In this document: positions 1 through 8,764 of the stretch, piece by piece | How the letters are laid out: each line of letters starts with the position of its first letter | Position numbering within the stretch: position 1 is the stretch's first letter | Assembly: GCF_004117935.1 (NCBI RefSeq) | Contig: NZ_SDOY01000103.1 | Coordinates: 1-63,027, forward strand | Direction: 5' to 3' | DNA: 63,027 bases | Origin: Streptomyces roseicoloratus | GTDB lineage: Bacteria; Actinomycetota; Actinomycetes; Streptomycetales; Streptomycetaceae | Translations under genes and position numbers: made by a program | Notes under the pieces: model-generated | Database searches by the model: none | Seen by the model: the letters and a program-made list of their open reading frames with translations, nothing else | Told to the model about the DNA's origin: nothing

Positions 1-67
1 TGAAGCTTCCCCTTGATCGTGGACACCTGGAGACTGGGATCTGAGGTTCCAGAGGAAGTAGCACCAG

Positions 68-367
68 GTGGGAAGCAAGTACACGAAGCGGTACACCGAG
101 GAGTTCAAGCGGGACGCGATCGCGCTCGTCGACTCCTCGGGCAAGACGGTCACCGCCGTCGCCCGGGAACTCGGCATCAGCTCCGAGTCCCTGCGCGGCT
201 GGTACCGCCGGGCCAAGGCCGACCAGGGCGAGGGCGTCCCGGGCGAGCTGACCAGCGCGGAGCGTGAGGAACTCAAGCGGCTGCGGCGGGAGAACCGCGA
301 ACAGCAGCAGACGATCGAGATCCTGAAAAAAGCGACGGCCTTCTTCGTGAAGGAGAGCGACCGGTGA
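68..367 (+). CDS. IS3 transposase OrfA (helix-turn-helix subunit)
   Basis: This 99-residue protein is the DNA-binding half of an IS3 transposase. Residues 5-45 (KRYTEEFKRDAIALVDSSGK, followed by a helix-turn-helix around ARELGISSESLRGWYRRAK) match the HTH_Tnp_1 domain. Residues 65-90 form the leucine-zipper-like coiled coil (REELKRLRRENREQQQTIEI) used for dimerisation. The start is GTG at 68. A run of six A followed by G (326-332) near the 3' end is a likely -1 slippage site that would fuse OrfA to OrfB. In the zero frame it reads AAA AAA GCG, so it is not in the canonical A-AAA-AAG phase. The stop TGA at 365-367 overlaps the orfB start. Confidence 0.9.
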   Translation: MGSKYTKRYTEEFKRDAIALVDSSGKTVTAVARELGISSESLRGWYRRAKADQGEGVPGELTSAEREELKRLRRENREQQQTIEILKKATAFFVKESDR

Positions 368-1251
368 CCATGTTGTACCGGTTGATCCATGCGGAGAAGG
401 CGAACTACCCGATCGTGCTGTTGTGCCGGGTGCTGCACGTGACCCGCTCCTCCTACTACGCCTGGCGCGAGGGCGAGGCCGCCCGCCGAGAGCGCCAGGC
501 CACCGACGACGCGCTCGCCCACGAGATCACCGTGCTCCACATCGCCTCCCGTCGCACCTACGGCGTCCCGCGCATCCACGCCGAGCTGCGGCGTCTGGGG
601 CGGCGGGTGAACCGCAAGCGCATCGCCCGCGTCATGCGCGAGCGCGACATCCGCGGCGTCACCCGCCGCAAGCACCGCTCACTGACCCGGCCGGACAAGA
701 AGGCGAAGCCGGCCCCGGACCTGATCGGCCGCGACTTCCACGCCGCGCGTCCCGGGATCAAGCTGGTCGGCGACATCACCTACCTGCCGACGGCCGAGGG
801 CTGGCTCTACCTCGCCTGCTGGCTGGACCTGGCCACCCGCGAGGTCGTCGGCTACGCCATGGCCGACCACCACCGCGCCGAGCTCGTCGTCGACGCCCTC
901 GACATGGCCTACGGCCGAGGCGGCCTGGAGCCGGGATGCGTGATCCACAGCGATCGCGGCAGCGAGTACACATCGACGCAATTCAGAGATCGAATACGGG
1001 AGTTGGGGCTGCGACAGAGCTGCGGACGCACCGGATCATGTTTCGACAACGCCGCGGCGGAGAGTTTCTGGGCCCTGCTCAAGGAAGAGATCGGAACCCG
1101 GACCTGGCCCGACCGGGCCACCGCCCGCGCCGAGGTCTTCACCTTCATCGAGACCTTCTACAACCGCCGCCGCCTACGCAAGCACAAGATCTTCGGCTAC
1201 CTCACCCCGGCCGAGACCAGACAGCGGCACCAACACGCCCTCGCGGCATAA
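364..1251 (+). CDS. IS3 transposase OrfB (DDE integrase)
   Basis: This 295-residue protein is the catalytic half of the IS3 transposase. It has an N-terminal HTH_21 region (RTYGVPRIHAELRRLGRRVN, about residues 62-81) and an rve integrase core. The first catalytic Asp is in GDITYLPT, the second in HSDRGSEYTS, and the Glu in DNAAAESFWALLKEEI. The spacing and the closing FYNRRRLRKHKIFGYLTP motif are standard for IS3. The GTG start at 364 overlaps the orfA stop (GTGA) and is preceded by AAGGAG at about 349-354. OrfB could therefore be made by coupled initiation as well as by frameshifting. No damage is visible. Confidence 0.92.
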   Translation: MTMLYRLIHAEKANYPIVLLCRVLHVTRSSYYAWREGEAARRERQATDDALAHEITVLHIASRRTYGVPRIHAELRRLGRRVNRKRIARVMRERDIRGVTRRKHRSLTRPDKKAKPAPDLIGRDFHAARPGIKLVGDITYLPTAEGWLYLACWLDLATREVVGYAMADHHRAELVVDALDMAYGRGGLEPGCVIHSDRGSEYTSTQFRDRIRELGLRQSCGRTGSCFDNAAAESFWALLKEEIGTRTWPDRATARAEVFTFIETFYNRRRLRKHKIFGYLTPAETRQRHQHALAA

Positions 1252-1268
1252 CGAACGAGTGTCCGAGA

Positions 1269-2240
1269 TCACGGGGAAACTTCATAGTCCATGACGTCCA
1301 TGACCACGCCCGCGTAGCCGCCGCCGGGAGTGGCCGTGATGATGCCGAGGGTGATGTCCACCCAGACGGGCTTGTTCATCCACGCGTCGATGAACCCCAT
1401 CAGCGCCCGGTAGAACGCGGACGGGCTCTCGTCGGCCTCCCACACCATGACCGTCCCGGCCACGAACTTGGCGGCCTCCGCATCGAACACCACCTTGTCG
1501 ACGCTGGCGAAGGCGCGGGTTTGGCCCTCCTTGACCGCCCCGAACTCCAAGGACTTGTACGCCGGGGCGACGTGCTTGTCCGAACGCAAGCCGGCCGTCC
1601 AGTAGATCTCGTCCCGGCCACCCCACTGGTCGCCGACCGCGCGCCGACAGGTGAAGCTCTCGAACTGGAACTTGGCGTTGTAGGCGGGATACTCCGGGCC
1701 GGTGTCCGCCTCCACCTGCGGCGGGCCCACCACCACAGTGGTGCCGAAACCGACGTCGCCCACCGCCGCCTCGAACCCGGGGCTGTCCATCGGCGCCCCC
1801 GCGCTCACCGCGCCCAGGTCCACGACCGCGCAGTTCGCCCGCCCGGCGTTCTGCGCGCGGATCCTGGGCAGGTGCGCCTTCAGGTCTTCGACGGTAAATC
1901 CCTGGGACACCGGCTTGTCGGTGACGACCTTGGGCAGGACCGCCACCTCTCCGAGGTCGGAAACTGCGGCCCGGTACTCCGAGCCGGCGGCGGCGAGTTC
2001 CGCGTCGGTGAGGATCGTGCCGAGCGCGTCCAGCAGGTCCCGCTCCAGACTGTTCAGGCCCAGACCCTGGTTGCGGCGTTCCGCGGCGTGCAGTGCCACC
2101 CCGAAGAGCACGTTGCTCTCCCGGGCCTGCCGCAGCCCCCGCATCCATTTGCCGTCCGCGCGTGACCCGGTCCCGCGCAGCAGGTCGCGTACCCCGCCTG
2201 CGATGTCCCGTGCCTCTGCCTGATCATCGTTCGTCGCCAT
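1269..2240 (-). CDS. hypothetical protein, C-terminus replaced by IS3 end
   Basis: The frame encodes 323 residues starting MATNDDQAEARDIAGGVRDL. I do not recognise a named family. It contains the phrases GRDEIYWTAG and VMVWEADESPSAFYRAL, which recall a group of secreted or toxin-like hypothetical proteins with a DEIYW motif, but this is recollection only. The last native codons read MDY at about 1285-1293. The following E-V-S-P-stop is encoded by the inverted repeat of the IS3 element (1269-1284). The protein is therefore a hybrid that lost an unknown C-terminal stretch. A Gly-rich hydrophobic patch (ITATPGGGYAGVVMDVMDY) sits at the break. No signal peptide is evident. It may be non-functional. 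Confidence 0.6.
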   Translation of the reverse strand: MATNDDQAEARDIAGGVRDLLRGTGSRADGKWMRGLRQARESNVLFGVALHAAERRNQGLGLNSLERDLLDALGTILTDAELAAAGSEYRAAVSDLGEVAVLPKVVTDKPVSQGFTVEDLKAHLPRIRAQNAGRANCAVVDLGAVSAGAPMDSPGFEAAVGDVGFGTTVVVGPPQVEADTGPEYPAYNAKFQFESFTCRRAVGDQWGGRDEIYWTAGLRSDKHVAPAYKSLEFGAVKEGQTRAFASVDKVVFDAEAAKFVAGTVMVWEADESPSAFYRALMGFIDAWMNKPVWVDITLGIITATPGGGYAGVVMDVMDYEVSP

Positions 2241-2288
2241 CGATGCGGGCCTTTTCCTCGGTGGTCCCGCGAGCGGGCACGAGCAATG

Positions 2289-3676
2289 CTCAGGACTTGT
2301 GGATCAGCTCCTTTGGAGGACGCGCGAAGGGCGTACCTTCCCGAGCGAGTGATCGTCAAGTCACCGAGTAGGCCCGCGCTACGAACGCGGGTCGGGAAGG
2401 CACGCCCGTGCTCAGAGTGGTCAACGAAGAAGGCACCACCGAGGCCGGTTCCCTGATCGACGAGATCGTCCGCGAGGGTGCTCGGCGGATGCTGGCCGCC
2501 GCCCTGGAGGCGGAGGTGGACCAGTACATAGCCGAGCTCGCCGGGCAGCGTGACGAGGCAGGTCGCCGACTGGTGGTCCGCAACGGCCGGCACCGGCCGC
2601 GGACCGTGACCACGGCTGCTGGGCCGGTCGAGGTGGCCGCCCCACGGGTGAACGACAAGCGGGTCGACGAGACGACGGGTGAACGGCAGCGGTTCTCCTC
2701 GAAGATCCTGGCGCCGTGGTGCAGGAAGTCCCCGAAGATCAGCGAGGTGCTGCCGCTGCTCTATCTCCACGGCCTGTCGTCGGGCGACTTCGTGCCCGCG
2801 ATGGAACAGTTCCTGGGCTCCTCGGCCGGGCTGTCGCCGGCCACGGTGACCCGGCTGACGCAGCAGTGGACCGTCGACCACGCCGAGTTCCAGCGCCGTG
2901 ACCTGGCCGGATCCGACTACGTCTATGTCTGGGCCGACGGCGTCCATCCCAAGATCCGCTTGTCCCAGACGCACTCCTGCCTCCTGGTCCTGATGGGCGT
3001 CCGCGTCGACGGCACCAAGGAACTTATCGCGATCACCGAGGGTCTGCGTGAGTCCACCGAGTCCTGGGAGGACCTGCTGCGCGACTGTCGGCGGCGCGGG
3101 ATGCGCGACCCGATGCTCGTGGTCGGCGACGGTGCTATGGGCCTGTGGAGGGCGCTGTCGGAGGTGTTTCCGCAGGCCAGGCATCAGAGGTGTTGGGTTC
3201 ACAAAACAAGGAACGTCTCGAACGCGCTGCCGAAGTCCGCGCAGCCCGGCGCGAAGAGGGCTCTGCAGGAGATCTACAACGCCGAGGACCGTGCGCACGC
3301 GGAGAAGGCGGTCTCCGCGTTCGAGAAGGCGTACGGAGCGAAGTTCCCCAAGGCTGTCAAGAAGATCACCGGCGAGGTCGACGAGCTGCTGGCGTTCTAC
3401 GACTTCCCCGCCGAGCACTGGGTCCATCTCAGGACAACGAATCCGATCGAGTCGACCTTCTCCACTGTGAAGCTTCGGACCAAGGTCACCCGCGGCGCCG
3501 GCAGCCCGGCCGCGGCCCTCGCGATGGTCTTCAAACTCGTTGAGTCCGCCCAGGCCCGCTGGCGAGCGGTCACCGCACCGCACCTCGTCGCCCTCGTTCG
3601 AGCCGGCGCCCGCTTCGAGAACGGCCTCCTCGTCGAACGAGATGAGACCCTCGCAGCGTGATCCACCTCAACTGAG
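2289..3676 (+). mobile_element. IS256-family insertion sequence
   Basis: A full-length transposase is flanked by an imperfect 18-bp inverted repeat: CTCAGGACTTGTGGATCA at 2289-2306 and TGATCCACCTCAACTGAG at 3659-3676. The outer 5 and inner 8 positions match. The right repeat overlaps the transposase stop codon. I could not identify a target-site duplication with confidence, so the ends may be off by several bases. Confidence 0.75.
2408..3661 (+). CDS. IS256-family (mutator-type) transposase
   Basis: This 417-residue transposase carries the Transposase_mut signature. It has an N-terminal region (LIDEIVREGARRMLAAALEA, residues 15-34), the early core LYLHGLSSGDFVPAMEQFLG, the first catalytic Asp in VYVWADGVHPKIR, and the second in LVVGDGAMGLWRALSEVFPQ. 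The motif RCWVHKTRNVSNALPKS and a catalytic Glu in TTNPIESTFSTVKLRT follow. The start is GTG at 2408. The frame is intact and its length is normal for IS256, so the copy may be active. It is transcribed away from the truncated gene to its left. Confidence 0.93.
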   Translation: MLRVVNEEGTTEAGSLIDEIVREGARRMLAAALEAEVDQYIAELAGQRDEAGRRLVVRNGRHRPRTVTTAAGPVEVAAPRVNDKRVDETTGERQRFSSKILAPWCRKSPKISEVLPLLYLHGLSSGDFVPAMEQFLGSSAGLSPATVTRLTQQWTVDHAEFQRRDLAGSDYVYVWADGVHPKIRLSQTHSCLLVLMGVRVDGTKELIAITEGLRESTESWEDLLRDCRRRGMRDPMLVVGDGAMGLWRALSEVFPQARHQRCWVHKTRNVSNALPKSAQPGAKRALQEIYNAEDRAHAEKAVSAFEKAYGAKFPKAVKKITGEVDELLAFYDFPAEHWVHLRTTNPIESTFSTVKLRTKVTRGAGSPAAALAMVFKLVESAQARWRAVTAPHLVALVRAGARFENGLLVERDETLAA

Positions 3677-3795
3677 GGCCACCGACGAAATGTGCTGACC
3701 TGCGGTGATGGCTTCGGTCACGTATGTGGGATCCCGAGCTCGTCGTGGGGCGGCCACGAGGGCCGTTGTCAGAGGTCATTGGCAAGATTGCGGCC

Positions 3796-4821
3796 ATGAA
3801 TGTCACTCCTGTCACTCCGCCACGGCCGATCGACGTTGTCGCGGTCTTTCCCCAACTGGCTCCGCTGGCCCGCACGGCGACCCGCCTGCACCCCCGCCCC
3901 GGGGCGCCGACGTGGCACGACAGCTCGATCGGCGGGCCGCTGCTGTGGCCCGCCGAGGAGCCGTGGCCGCACTGCGAGGAACCGCATGTGGTGGACGGCA
4001 TCAACCCAGCCCGGTCCCCGGCGGATCTGCGGCTGGAACGACGGATCTTCGCCGCCTCCCACGGCCGGGAAATGACTCCGGAGGAGCGGGAGACTCTGGC
4101 GCGGATCCGGCCCCCTCAAACGTATCCGGTGAAGGTGGCGGTCCAGCCGTACGAGGGCCCCATAGCGATGCTGCCCGTCGCGCAGCTGTACGTACGGGAT
4201 GTGCCCGATCTGAGCCCGCCGGAGGGCAAGGACCTGCTGCAGGTTCTGTGGTGCCCTTTCGATCATCCGATCATGCCCAGGACCCTGCTCTTCTGGCGTT
4301 CGGCAGCCGCCGTCACCGACGTCCTCGACACGCCCCCCGAGCCGCCCGCAGTGCAGTTCGACGGCTATCTACCGGATCCGTGCGTACTCGAACCGGAGCA
4401 GATCACCGAGTACCCCGACCATCTGGAGCTGAGCGAAGAACTGCGGAAGCAGATCGAGCAGTGGAGTGTGCCGCAGGCAGCAGAGGAAGACCTGACCCCG
4501 GACACGTACTACGACCTTGTGCTGTCCAACGCGCCCGGCTGGAAGGTGGGCGGCTGGGCTGGCTGGAGCTCTACCGACCCCAGCCCGCAGCACTGCTCCG
4601 AGTGCGGCACCGGCATGGAGATTCTGATGACCGTCGCCACGTTCGAGGAAGGGGACGACGACGCGAACAGCTGGTCACCGCACCCCCACCCAGGCGCTGG
4701 ACCGTACCCCGGCCACCGCGGCTACAACGCGACCGGCGTCCAGATAGGTAGCGGCTACCGGCAGCACCTGTTCGTCTGCCCAGCCGAGCCCGAGCATCCG
4801 CACATCGAGTTGATGACGTAG
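3796..4821 (+). CDS. DUF1963/YwqG-like protein
   Basis: The protein has 341 residues from ATG 3796 (MNVTPVTPPRPIDVVAVFPQ). The stretch GGPLLWPAEEPWPHCEEPH, followed later by MLPVAQLYVRDVPDLSPPEGKDL and LQVLWCPFDH, is the hallmark of the DUF1963 (YwqG-like) family common in streptomycetes. A CxxC pair (HCSECGTGMEIL) and a downstream cysteine (FVCPAEPEHP) near the C-terminus could bind a metal. The biochemical role of this family is unknown; no signal peptide or membrane segment is seen. The frame is open further upstream to 3724, but ATG 3796 starts at the conserved part. It stands alone between the IS256 element and a non-coding stretch. Confidence 0.75.
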   Translation: MNVTPVTPPRPIDVVAVFPQLAPLARTATRLHPRPGAPTWHDSSIGGPLLWPAEEPWPHCEEPHVVDGINPARSPADLRLERRIFAASHGREMTPEERETLARIRPPQTYPVKVAVQPYEGPIAMLPVAQLYVRDVPDLSPPEGKDLLQVLWCPFDHPIMPRTLLFWRSAAAVTDVLDTPPEPPAVQFDGYLPDPCVLEPEQITEYPDHLELSEELRKQIEQWSVPQAAEEDLTPDTYYDLVLSNAPGWKVGGWAGWSSTDPSPQHCSECGTGMEILMTVATFEEGDDDANSWSPHPHPGAGPYPGHRGYNATGVQIGSGYRQHLFVCPAEPEHPHIELMT

Positions 4822-5782
4822 CCCGTCCGCAGTGTGCAGCCGGGGCATCACGGTGCGGGCATGCCGTGACGCCGGGTGGCCACGAGGCGCAGGGTCCCGA
4901 ACAACCGACGGAGTTCGTTGACCTGCAGGAACGTGACCTTTGACGCGTGGAGTTCCCGCGCAGGTGGGCCAGCATGCCCTTCCACGAAGGTCGGTAGGGC
5001 ACGAACGTAGGCACATCCTGACGGTGCCCGACCGGCCCCTGCCTGCGTTTCGTCACTCGGTAAGGCCCACTTCTTCGGTGCCTCACTGATCCACAAGTCT
5101 TGACAATTACTCAGCGGGCACCCACGGGAAGAAGAACCGGTGAGCGTCTGGGACTTCACACGCCGGTCCACTTGAGCGGTTCCATCGGATACACGGCGTC
5201 AACCCGGAAAGATGAGAGATACACCCGTACAGGGGACGCGAGCCCCGCCTGGCCCTGGCCCAAATCTTGGATGGTTTCGGCGATCTTGAGGGCGGTCACG
5301 CAGTTCCGGCTCCGAGCCCGACACTGCCTGCCGCAATGCCAGCTTCCGATCCTGGGGACCATCCGAGTCGGTCAACACGCCGTCAGGGCCACGCGAAGCG
5401 GAGATCTGCCGCGCAGCACGGTAGATACCCCATTCAAGATCACCAACGGCATCCGAAACTCGCCCGCTGATCCAAACGAAACTGCCTAGCGCTGCCGTTT
5501 CCGGCCGAGGGCCTGGGGACCAAACCTGGGGACCAGTGAGCGATACAAGGATCCCCACGCGTTGCATGACGTCCCCGAGGGCAGGCGGCCCCGCAGCGTG
5601 GTCAAGCTGGGACGATCTCGCCGGGGCCGGTTTGATCACAGCGTCGGAGCCGGCCTGGAGTCCCGTTCACCGGGTTGATCGCGCGGCAGTTCTCGACGTC
5701 CTGCCGAACCTGAACTGCGCTCCCTACCGGCCCCTTGGCGATCTGGTCAGTCGAAGAGAGCAGATGATGAGGCGTCGTCACG
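4822..5782. other. gene-poor interval with mobile-element debris
   Basis: No convincing complete gene is visible. At 5086-5112 the minus strand carries a sequence very close to the left end of the IS256 element at 2280-2306; both share GACTTGTGGATCAG and similar flanks. This indicates a second, lost or related insertion-sequence end. A minus-strand frame below it (about 4850-5050) may be transposase debris but is not recognisable. At 5514-5536 a tandem GGGGACCA motif resembles the motifs beside the tRNA-Pro attachment sites farther right. Short open frames in 5200-5780 show no family signature. Confidence 0.4.
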
Positions 5783-6775
5783 CTATCCGTGATCTGGATC
5801 CACCGGCTCCTCCGGCGACTCCTTGCGGATGGGGCGGTTCGTGTCGTAGCGGGGCGGGGTGACGACCGTGATGTGTCGGCAGTTCTTCTGGTTTTCCGGG
5901 AGCAGGTTTTCGTTCTCCGGCTCGGTCCACGGCCGAATCGCCGTTACGTCCGGGTTGTCGCTCGGGTTGCCGGCCCATGGCTCGAGCATGGTGAGGATTC
6001 CCGGGTCGTAGACGGGGATGGTGGGGTCGATGTCGCTGTCTCCCTCGTCCCCGTACACCTTTTCCGGGTCGAGCCGTTCGGCTTGGAACGTCTGCCAAAG
6101 GGCGAAGAGCCGGTCGACATTGGAATGCAGCAGAAAGACGAACGGGTCGTGGAAGGGGAAGTGAGGGTCCCCGCCGACGGTACCGCCGAACCATCCGTGC
6201 ATCTGGTTGTGCGCCCGCTCCAGCCTTTTTCGGAACGCGGAGTACTGCTGCCCCAAGGGCAGGTCGTCGTCCTCGGCAGCGTCGACAATGGAGCGATCGG
6301 TGGGGGCCGGCGGCGATCCCTTGGGGACGTCACGCCAGATCTTCCGATTGCGGGGATCCGTCGAGGCCGGATCCGCCGGCCCGGTGGTTTCGAAGTTCTG
6401 GAACGGCCACCCTGCCTCGCCCCTCGGGCTTCCCATGAAGTCCGGCGTGAGCAGATTGACTCCGCTCGAATTCCGAGGGTTGGTGGTCCAGTCCCAGTAG
6501 TGGAGCGACAGCCGGTAGTCCACTGTGCGCAGCAGTACTTCCAGCCGGTTGCAGAGTTCGCGGTGCCACGGCAGGAACGCTATCCCACGGGCAGGGGCGA
6601 ATGCGTGGACGTGCGTGGCCTGGTGAATCTCGTTCTGCTTGTCCCAGTACGAGACTCCGTCCGGATACCGGAATGCGGGATCGTCACTGAGTGAGACGAA
6701 TGCGTCACGGAGCAGAGTGCGCTCCTCGGGTGAGACCTCTGCGACGTCGCGCCGAATTCCATCGCCGAGTGTCAT
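5783..6775 (-). CDS. tyrosinase-family copper oxidase
   Basis: The product is a 330-residue type-3 copper protein expected to oxidise phenols to o-diphenols and quinones. The CuA region contains H51, H55, H57 and the FLPWHREL motif with H71. The CuB region contains H189 and H193 (HNQMH), then DPHFPFHDPFVFLLHSNVDR with H217. One oddity is that 13 residues separate H57 and H71, whereas about 8 is usual, which suggests a short insertion next to the CuA ligands. No signal peptide and no MelC1-type caddie gene are seen, so this is not a melC operon. The start was set at ATG 6775, where homology begins and AGGTGG precedes it; the frame is open further upstream. Small genes at 8.0-9.2 kb may belong to the same set, separated by an IS5 remnant. 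Confidence 0.85.
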   Translation of the reverse strand: MTLGDGIRRDVAEVSPEERTLLRDAFVSLSDDPAFRYPDGVSYWDKQNEIHQATHVHAFAPARGIAFLPWHRELCNRLEVLLRTVDYRLSLHYWDWTTNPRNSSGVNLLTPDFMGSPRGEAGWPFQNFETTGPADPASTDPRNRKIWRDVPKGSPPAPTDRSIVDAAEDDDLPLGQQYSAFRKRLERAHNQMHGWFGGTVGGDPHFPFHDPFVFLLHSNVDRLFALWQTFQAERLDPEKVYGDEGDSDIDPTIPVYDPGILTMLEPWAGNPSDNPDVTAIRPWTEPENENLLPENQKNCRHITVVTPPRYDTNRPIRKESPEEPVDPDHG

Positions 6776-7230
6776 TGTCGACCACCTGACTTTTCGATGT
6801 GCCCAGAGTCCCGGCCTGTGATCTCGCACCTGCCCGCGCTTCTGGCGGCCTGGCGAGCACCCACTGATGCCGAGGGCGCTCCAGCGAGCTGACGACGCTT
6901 GCAGTGGTGGACACGGACCACAAGCGCGATCGTCAGATCTGCATTGCCGGTCCCGTCGGCTCAAGGAGAACGACGTTCTTCTTGCCGCCGGTAATTCCAG
7001 TGTGCCCACGTGTACGCGCTGCTGTCGCGCCGGATCACACAACTCGGTCGGCCGAGAGGATCGAGCAGGCCAGGGCGACGATTCTGCGCCACTCAGCCTT
7101 TCCCAGCTGACGGTGCTGACCGCGTGCTGGACACGCATGCGCGACGACGAAGCTCCTGGTAGACGGGTTCTCGGCCAAGAGCACCCGTGTCTGCCAGGAG
7201 TTCGCGTGCTTGGCTACCCATCCTCGGTCG

Positions 7231-7925
7231 ATATGTCCAATCGCACCCTGCGGTTCTTGACTGGGCGGCCGAAGGTCAGGCGGCAGGTTGGGACGCGTTT
7301 GCGGCGTCTGCCTGCGGTGCGGTGACACCTACGCCCAACTGGCCGCCGGGTTCGGCATCGGGGTCGCGATTGTCTACCGCTCCGCGAGGCCGTCGAGGCC
7401 CTAGCCGATCTTGCCCCGTCCTTGATCGAGGCGATGCGGACGATCCGGACGAAGGTGTTCGTCATCCTCGACGGCAGCCTGCTGCCGATCGACCGCGTCG
7501 CCGCCGGCACCCTCTGTTATTCCGGGCAGCACAAGCGCCACGGCATGAACGTGCAGTCATCGCCGATCCGCTCGGGCGGCTGCTCTGGGCCTCGCCGGCG
7601 CTGCCCGGGTCGGCTCACGACCCGACCGCGGCGCGACAGCACGGGATCATCGAAGCCCTCGCCGAAGCGGGGCTCAGATGTCGGGCGGACAAGGCGTACC
7701 AGGGCGCTGGCGGCTCCGTCCGCGTACCGTTTCGGGGCCGGCGCCTCAAGCGGTAGAAGCACCGCCAGAACACCACCCACGCCAAGATCCGCTGGGTCGG
7801 CGAGCAGGCCATGGCCACCCGCAAGGGGTGGCGCCTCTTGCGGACACCAACCGAATCACCGACGTCGTGCAGGCCGTTCTCGTCCTTCATCTCGCATCAA
7901 GGTGAGGTTGGAGAAGGGTCACTGA
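7231..7925 (+). pseudogene. decayed IS5-family (DDE_4) transposase
   Basis: Pieces of an IS5/IS1647-type transposase follow one another in different frames: RTLRFLTGRPKVRRQVGTRL, then DTYAQLAAGFGIGV, then VILDGSLLPIDR and HKRHGMNVQ, then ADPLGRLLWASPALPGSAHD and DKAYQGAGGSVRVPFRGRR. An in-frame TAG follows near 7755, and the end NRITDVVQAVLVLHLASR lies in yet another frame. At least three frameshifts are needed to read it. The right end at about 7902-7923 (TGAGGTTGGAGAAGGGTCAC) looks like a typical IS5 terminus. It lies between the tyrosinase and its presumed partner genes. Confidence 0.8.
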
Positions 7926-8039
7926 CTACTCCGGACGCGCCGCTGGCTTGCGGCATCCTTCCGAATTTCTAATTCTGGCATCAGAAGGGCAACAGCGGCC
8001 TGCGTGCTGTGCCTATCCCCCCTATGGAGGAAAATGCCC

Positions 8040-8141
8040 ATGGCCCGCAAAGACATCAACGCCCTCACTGGCGCGGCGCACCCCCTGCCGCCGCTCGACG
8101 GGGTCGACCTCGCGGACGGCCGCATCGAGGTGTACTTCTGA
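8040..8141 (+). CDS. 33-residue small protein coupled to next gene
   Basis: A short frame reads MARKDINALTGAAHPLPPLD, followed by GVDLADGRIEVYF and a stop. GGAGG at 8026-8030 sits 9 nt before ATG 8040 (an ATG at 8034 is only 3 nt away). Its TGA stop (8139-8141) overlaps the ATG of the next gene, a classic sign of translational coupling. I do not recognise it. It could be a true small protein, a peptide substrate, or the surviving tail of a larger gene cut by the IS5 remnant that ends about 115 bp upstream. The tidy ribosome site argues for translation now. Confidence 0.5.
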   Translation: MARKDINALTGAAHPLPPLDGVDLADGRIEVYF

Positions 8142-8656
8142 TGCGCACCCCGGTGTACGAGCTGCACATCCGGCCCATGTTCACCGCTACGGACCGCGAC
8201 CACATGATCCCCCGCTCGCTGAACCTCTGGTCTTACGACGAGGTGGTCGAGCACGCCGAGAAGATTCTCGAACTTCTGGAGGACGCGGACCCGAACCGGA
8301 CCATGCCGCCGCCAGAAGTCGGCGGGCCGTGGCCACAGGAGTGGATCGATCTCTTCCGGCGCTGGAAGGAGGGCGGTCGCAAGCGCTTGGAGGTCGGTGC
8401 CGCCGAGATCACGGTCAAACGCACGACCGGCGCTGTCACCATCAAGGCGACCGGTACGTTTCCTGCCGCCGGCTACCAAGGGTGGCTCCAGCTGGAAAGC
8501 GAGTCCGACACGGCGAAGACCTACGTCCTGTACTTCGAACCGCCCGACGCCCCGGTAGCCGGTACCGCTGGTGCCTTCGAGCTCAAGGAACGCTACAGGG
8601 CCACTGACACCCGGACACTGTTCATCCATGACAGCACCGGCGTTCAGGAGCACTGA
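8141..8656 (+). CDS. conserved hypothetical protein of tyrosinase neighbourhoods
   Basis: The protein has 171 residues. Its N-terminus (YELHIRPMFTATDRDHMIP, then LWSYDEVVEHAEKILELLED) and the motif MPPPEVGGPWPQEWIDLFRRW match a small family I have seen next to tyrosinases and other redox enzymes. The typical pattern is IRPxF, DRxHM, a YDDV helix, then MPxGGPWPxE. Function is unknown; the acidic and His residues in the first helix could bind a metal. The C-terminal half (residues 85-165) looks like a beta-rich domain (GWLQLESESDTAKTYVLYFE). The ATG overlaps the stop of the 33-residue ORF. No signal peptide is present, so a cytoplasmic location is likely. Confidence 0.7.
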   Translation: MRTPVYELHIRPMFTATDRDHMIPRSLNLWSYDEVVEHAEKILELLEDADPNRTMPPPEVGGPWPQEWIDLFRRWKEGGRKRLEVGAAEITVKRTTGAVTIKATGTFPAAGYQGWLQLESESDTAKTYVLYFEPPDAPVAGTAGAFELKERYRATDTRTLFIHDSTGVQEH

Positions 8657-8764
8657 ACGCACCCACCGATTGCGCGCCCGGATTTCCCTAAAACGACGGA
8701 AATCCATCACAGACCCTTTCGTGGATCCGCTCGCTCGGAATCACGACATGGCCGAGGAGGAACA

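Larger units (their letters stand above)
1..1284 (+). mobile_element. IS3-family insertion sequence, apparently complete
   Basis: The element is bounded by imperfect inverted repeats of about 30 bp at 1-30 and 1255-1284. Read inward, both begin TGAAG, then TTCCCC, TGATC and GGACAC at matching positions. Inside are orfA and orfB in the -1 frame relationship typical of IS3. The left end coincides with base 1 of the window, so a few outer bases or the target duplication could be missing. The right end lies inside a minus-strand gene and supplies its stop codon. The coding frames have no visible damage, which suggests a recent, possibly active copy. Confidence 0.9.

Noticed and set aside
5536..5862. 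A 108-codon plus-strand gene overlapping the tyrosinase 3' end
   Set aside because: It has no family resemblance and no clear ribosome site, and it runs antisense into the tyrosinase coding region.
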